A DNA stretch of 5,925 bases from an uncultured Candidatus Melainabacteria bacterium (GTDB taxonomy: Bacteria; Cyanobacteriota; Vampirovibrionia; Gastranaerophilales; Gastranaerophilaceae), in the NCBI GenBank assembly GCA_934675225.1, contig CAKUQA010000091.1:1-5925 (forward strand), given 5' to 3'. The position numbers and the translations under genes were made by a program. Shown piece after piece: positions 5,609-5,925 of the stretch (within the stretch, counting starts at the first letter, position 1; each line of letters starts with the position of its first letter). The notes under the pieces were generated by a model. That model had not been told where the DNA came from and made no database searches. It was given only the letters and a program-made list of their open reading frames with translations.

Positions 5609-5925
5609 TTCAATAAAAAAATGCAGTATGTGATAAAAACTTGTGCAAGCGATAACACTCAGGAACTTCAAAATCTCTTGAATGAAATGTCTATGAACAA
5701 TTGGGAATTGTACAGCATGCAAGAAGTTGAAGGCGAGGATGGACAAATTTTATGCAACTGCATTTTTATGCGAGAAACAGAAAACTCAAATAACGATATT
5801 AATGCGGATTCAATAAACATTTCTTCTTTCAAAAGTCAGATGGAAAAAATGCTCTCTACAGAACAATCTCCTTACGAAATTTGTTTGGATATCCAAAGCA
5901 AAATAAAAGACCAAAAAGCTAAAAT
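5606..5925 (+). CDS. Small DUF4177-like protein of unknown function (3' end outside window)
   Basis: An ATG at 5606 opens 106 codons to the window end without a stop. Residues 6-57 look like one small alpha/beta domain: a strand (MQYVIKTC, 6-13), a helix (18-30, TQELQNLLNEMSM), the motif NNWELYSM at 31-38, then an acidic turn (EVEGEDG, 40-46) and a strand (ILCNCIFMRE, 48-57). A helix ending in Leu-Asn-x-x, followed by a short W-E-L strand, is the pattern of DUF4177-type proteins (usually GWELVS). That match is by eye and function is unknown. After an Asn-rich linker (60-71) comes a second, probably helical part (75-106, including QMEKML and DIQSKIKDQKAK), cut off by the window. Cysteines occur at 13, 50, 52 and 93. 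No signal peptide or membrane segment is seen, so it is probably cytoplasmic. Its strong Shine-Dalgarno site and overlap with udp show it is a real, co-translated gene. Confidence 0.85.
   Translation, partial: MFNKKMQYVIKTCASDNTQELQNLLNEMSMNNWELYSMQEVEGEDGQILCNCIFMRETENSNNDINADSINISSFKSQMEKMLSTEQSPYEICLDIQSKIKDQKAK

Overview
This AT-rich window has all its genes on the + strand and every visible stop codon is TAA. It carries a Gram-negative outer-membrane biogenesis core (a BamA/Omp85 barrel protein followed by a Skp/OmpH chaperone), flanked by housekeeping enzymes. The Omp85 has three POTRA domains, the arrangement known from Cyanobacteria, rather than the five usual in Proteobacteria. Together with the low GC, the firmicute-like uridine phosphorylase and an unusual secreted-looking first protein, this suggests a non-photosynthetic relative of Cyanobacteria (Melainabacteria/Vampirovibrionia, perhaps gut Gastranaerophilales). 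That assignment is inference from gene content; no rRNA or other marker gene is present to settle it.

Layout. Bases 1-1445 hold the 3' part of a long protein of unknown function. Its reading frame is open back to the window edge. It carries one textbook EF-hand-type calcium loop and a charged helical C-terminal tail. A 50-bp gap follows, with a TATAAT placed so that transcription should begin on the A of the next ATG. Bases 1496-2305 encode RsmI, the 16S rRNA C1402 2'-O-methyltransferase. A 78-bp gap follows with an extended -10 promoter, then a compact cluster: bamA (2384-4339, TTG start), ompH/skp (4352-4810), udp (4827-5606) and a small protein (from 5606, cut by the window end). Junctions are 12 bp, 16 bp and a 1-base TAATG overlap, each with a good Shine-Dalgarno sequence, so these four are probably one operon.

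How they fit together. BamA inserts barrel proteins into the outer membrane and Skp/OmpH escorts them across the periplasm, so their pairing is expected. In many bacteria lipid A genes (lpxD, fabZ, lpxA) come next; here a nucleoside salvage enzyme and a small DUF4177-like protein occupy that place. RsmI acts in ribosome modification and appears to be transcribed separately.

I see no mobile element, tRNA, rRNA, CRISPR array or convincing intrinsic terminator. Most of the window is ordinary housekeeping sequence. The points most worth a second look are the unrecognised first protein, the apparently leaderless rsmI, the three-POTRA BamA with its TTG start, and the active-site substitution and location of the uridine phosphorylase.
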